Shown here piece after piece: positions 5,396 to 6,791 of a DNA stretch of 6,791 bases (the first letter of the stretch is position 1; each line of letters begins with the position of its first letter). Location of the stretch: assembly GCA_023387655.1 (NCBI GenBank), contig JAEWHR010000029.1, positions 1 through 6,791 of the forward strand, given 5' to 3'. Position numbers and translations under genes: made by a program. The DNA comes from Bacillota bacterium. GTDB taxonomy: Bacteria; Bacillota; Clostridia; Lachnospirales; Lachnospiraceae. The notes beneath the pieces were generated by a model. The model was given only the letters and a program-made list of their open reading frames with translations, ran no database searches and was not told the origin of the DNA.

Positions 5396-6791
5396 ATGAT
5401 GAAAAAAAGGAATCTGTCGTTTCTACTGATATGCGCTATATTGCTAGCGGGATGCAGCACAGGCAATAATGAACCATCTGGAACTGATGGTGTTAACAAT
5501 AATACCATTTCCACAGAAACTGATGGTGTTAACAGCAACACCATTTCCACAGAAACGGAGAATACGGATAAAAACAGTGTGGTAATTTCGGATATGTTTA
5601 CAGATAGAGATGTGGAGGTTGGCTATGATGAAAGTTCCAGCGCAATCATCAAACTAAATGGAAATAGCGCGTCCTGTGATTCTAACGCCGTGAAGATTTC
5701 CGGCAACATAGTTACCATCACCGACGAGGGTACCTACATTCTTTCTGGGACATTAAACGATGGGATGGTAGTGGTAAACGCAGAGGATACTGACAAGGTA
5801 CAAATTGTTCTTAATGGAGTAGATATTACCAACTCCACCTCTGCTGCTATCTATGTGTTGGAAGCAGATAAAGTATTCCTTACCACGGCTTTAGATTCTA
5901 GCAATACACTTTCAAACGGAGGAGAGTATGTGGCCATCGATAAGAATAACATCGATGCTGTTATCTTCTCCAAAGCTGACCTGACGCTCAATGGCGAAGG
6001 AACCCTGACAATAAAAGCACCGGTAGGACATGGAATTGTCTCCAAAGATGATTTGGTCCTTACTAGTGGGAAATATGACATTACAGCGAAGAGTCATGGA
6101 ATTTCTGGAAAAAACAGCGTGCGTATTGCAAACGGGACATATCGCATTGATTCAGAAAAAGACGGTATCCATGCTGAAAATGCAGATGATACCAGCTTGG
6201 GTTTTGTATATATTGCAAACGGTACATTTAATATTACCGCCGCAGGGGATGGAATAAGTGGCGGAACCTACCTACAGGTAGAAAACGGAGACTTTACCAT
6301 TGAAGCAGGGGGAGGTAGCAAGAATGCATCCACGCACAGCATTCAGTCCTTTGAACGAGGAGATATAGCGCAAACTACATCATCTACAGATGATTCCGTT
6401 AGCACCAAAGGTATCAAAGCTGTTTCCAATCTTGTATTAAATGGTGGAATATTTGTTATTGACTCGGCTGATGACGGACTTCATTCCAATAGCAATGTTA
6501 CAATAAACGGCGGTAGCTTTCAAATTACTACTGGTGATGACGGAATCCATGCCGATGCAGCTACAACCATCTCTGGTGGTGTCATTAACATTACGCAGAG
6601 TTATGAGGGAATCGAAGGTAAGACGATTGACATTACCGGTGGGGATATTTCACTTGTAGCCAGCGATGATGGACTTAACGCAGCTGGAGGCAACGATAGC
6701 AGTGGATTTGGTAATCGAGGCGATCAGTTTGCTGCCTCTTCGGACGTATATATTGCAATTTCTGGTGGTGTGCTCCATGTGGATGCCTCAG
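5396..6791 (+). CDS. Beta-helix lipoprotein of the Cthe_2159 / DUF4353 type, 3' end beyond the window
   Basis: Incomplete: 465 codons are visible with no stop. The N-terminus MMKKRNLSFLLICAILLAGCS is a lipoprotein signal with lipobox LAGC, so C20 is lipidated and the protein is held on the outer face of the membrane. A Thr/Asn/Glu-rich linker (about 22-60) contains a 12-residue tandem repeat. The rest is a right-handed beta-helix of GG-x-F-x-I and (D/H)-G-(I/L)-H-A coils, with turns at residues 212, 234, 256, 285, 314, 338, 360, 382, 404 and 425, mostly 21-22 apart. This matches the carbohydrate-binding family of C. thermocellum Cthe_2159, described as binding cellulose and polygalacturonic acid. 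The repeated DG turns with nearby aspartates suggest calcium sites. GGGAGG (5383-5388) lies 7 nt before ATG 5396; the adjacent ATG 5399 is an alternative start. It is the third gene of the VTC operon. Confidence 0.9.
   Translation, partial: MMKKRNLSFLLICAILLAGCSTGNNEPSGTDGVNNNTISTETDGVNSNTISTETENTDKNSVVISDMFTDRDVEVGYDESSSAIIKLNGNSASCDSNAVKISGNIVTITDEGTYILSGTLNDGMVVVNAEDTDKVQIVLNGVDITNSTSAAIYVLEADKVFLTTALDSSNTLSNGGEYVAIDKNNIDAVIFSKADLTLNGEGTLTIKAPVGHGIVSKDDLVLTSGKYDITAKSHGISGKNSVRIANGTYRIDSEKDGIHAENADDTSLGFVYIANGTFNITAAGDGISGGTYLQVENGDFTIEAGGGSKNASTHSIQSFERGDIAQTTSSTDDSVSTKGIKAVSNLVLNGGIFVIDSADDGLHSNSNVTINGGSFQITTGDDGIHADAATTISGGVINITQSYEGIEGKTIDITGGDISLVASDDGLNAAGGNDSSGFGNRGDQFAASSDVYIAISGGVLHVDAS
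5483..5554 (+). repeat. In-frame 36-bp tandem duplication in the lipoprotein linker
   Basis: Copies at 5483-5518 and 5519-5554 differ at 3 of 36 bases and encode TDGVNNNTISTE and TDGVNSNTISTE (residues 30-41 and 42-53). The change is one Asn-to-Ser plus a silent substitution. It lengthens the flexible tether between the lipid anchor and the beta-helix, and copy number may vary between strains. Confidence 0.9.

Noticed and set aside
5851..6257. Short frames on both strands inside the lipoprotein gene
   Set aside because: They are out-of-frame readings of the beta-helix repeats; the true frame is open from 5396 to the window end.

Overview
The window looks like chromosomal DNA of a low-GC Gram-positive anaerobe of the class Clostridia, most likely the family Lachnospiraceae. 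The basis is the AT-rich intergenic DNA, the strong GGAGG ribosome binding sites, the style of the two-component system, and a VTC-domain / DUF4956 / beta-helix lipoprotein gene set that is familiar from that family. Genus and species cannot be fixed from the sequence.

Left part (1-1140, minus strand): one monocistronic gene for a thioredoxin-reductase-like flavoprotein. It has a clear promoter (TAGACA, 17 bp, TATAAT) and a hairpin after its stop. The protein keeps both FAD motifs, but it has lost the second cysteine of the CxxC redox pair and the HRR signature for NADPH, so it is probably not an ordinary thioredoxin reductase.

Middle (1141-1700): AT-rich DNA with little coding content. The exception is a small broken ORF (1393-1604) whose reading frame is restored by one extra G in a GGG run.

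Regulatory operon (1712-3633): an OmpR/PhoB-type response regulator overlaps its sensor histidine kinase by 4 bp, and a strong rho-independent terminator follows. Just past the terminator lies short debris that could be the N-terminus of an IS3-type transposase, with a 29-bp-period duplication.

Output operon (3974 to beyond 6791): a VTC-type polyphosphate polymerase domain protein, a four-helix DUF4956 membrane protein, and a right-handed beta-helix lipoprotein of the Cthe_2159/DUF4353 type that is cut by the window end. The genes overlap or nearly touch. Upstream are two 16-bp copies of TTTAAGTYGAKTTAAG whose last half-site ends exactly 10 bp before a -10 box. The response regulator's own promoter has two TTAAA half-sites with the same 10-bp distance to its -10 box.

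Together this suggests a self-contained, autoregulated envelope system. A sensor kinase reads an external signal, and its regulator switches on an intracellular VTC-domain enzyme, a membrane partner and a secreted polysaccharide-binding-type lipoprotein. The signal, the polymer and the enzymatic product are not known from the sequence.
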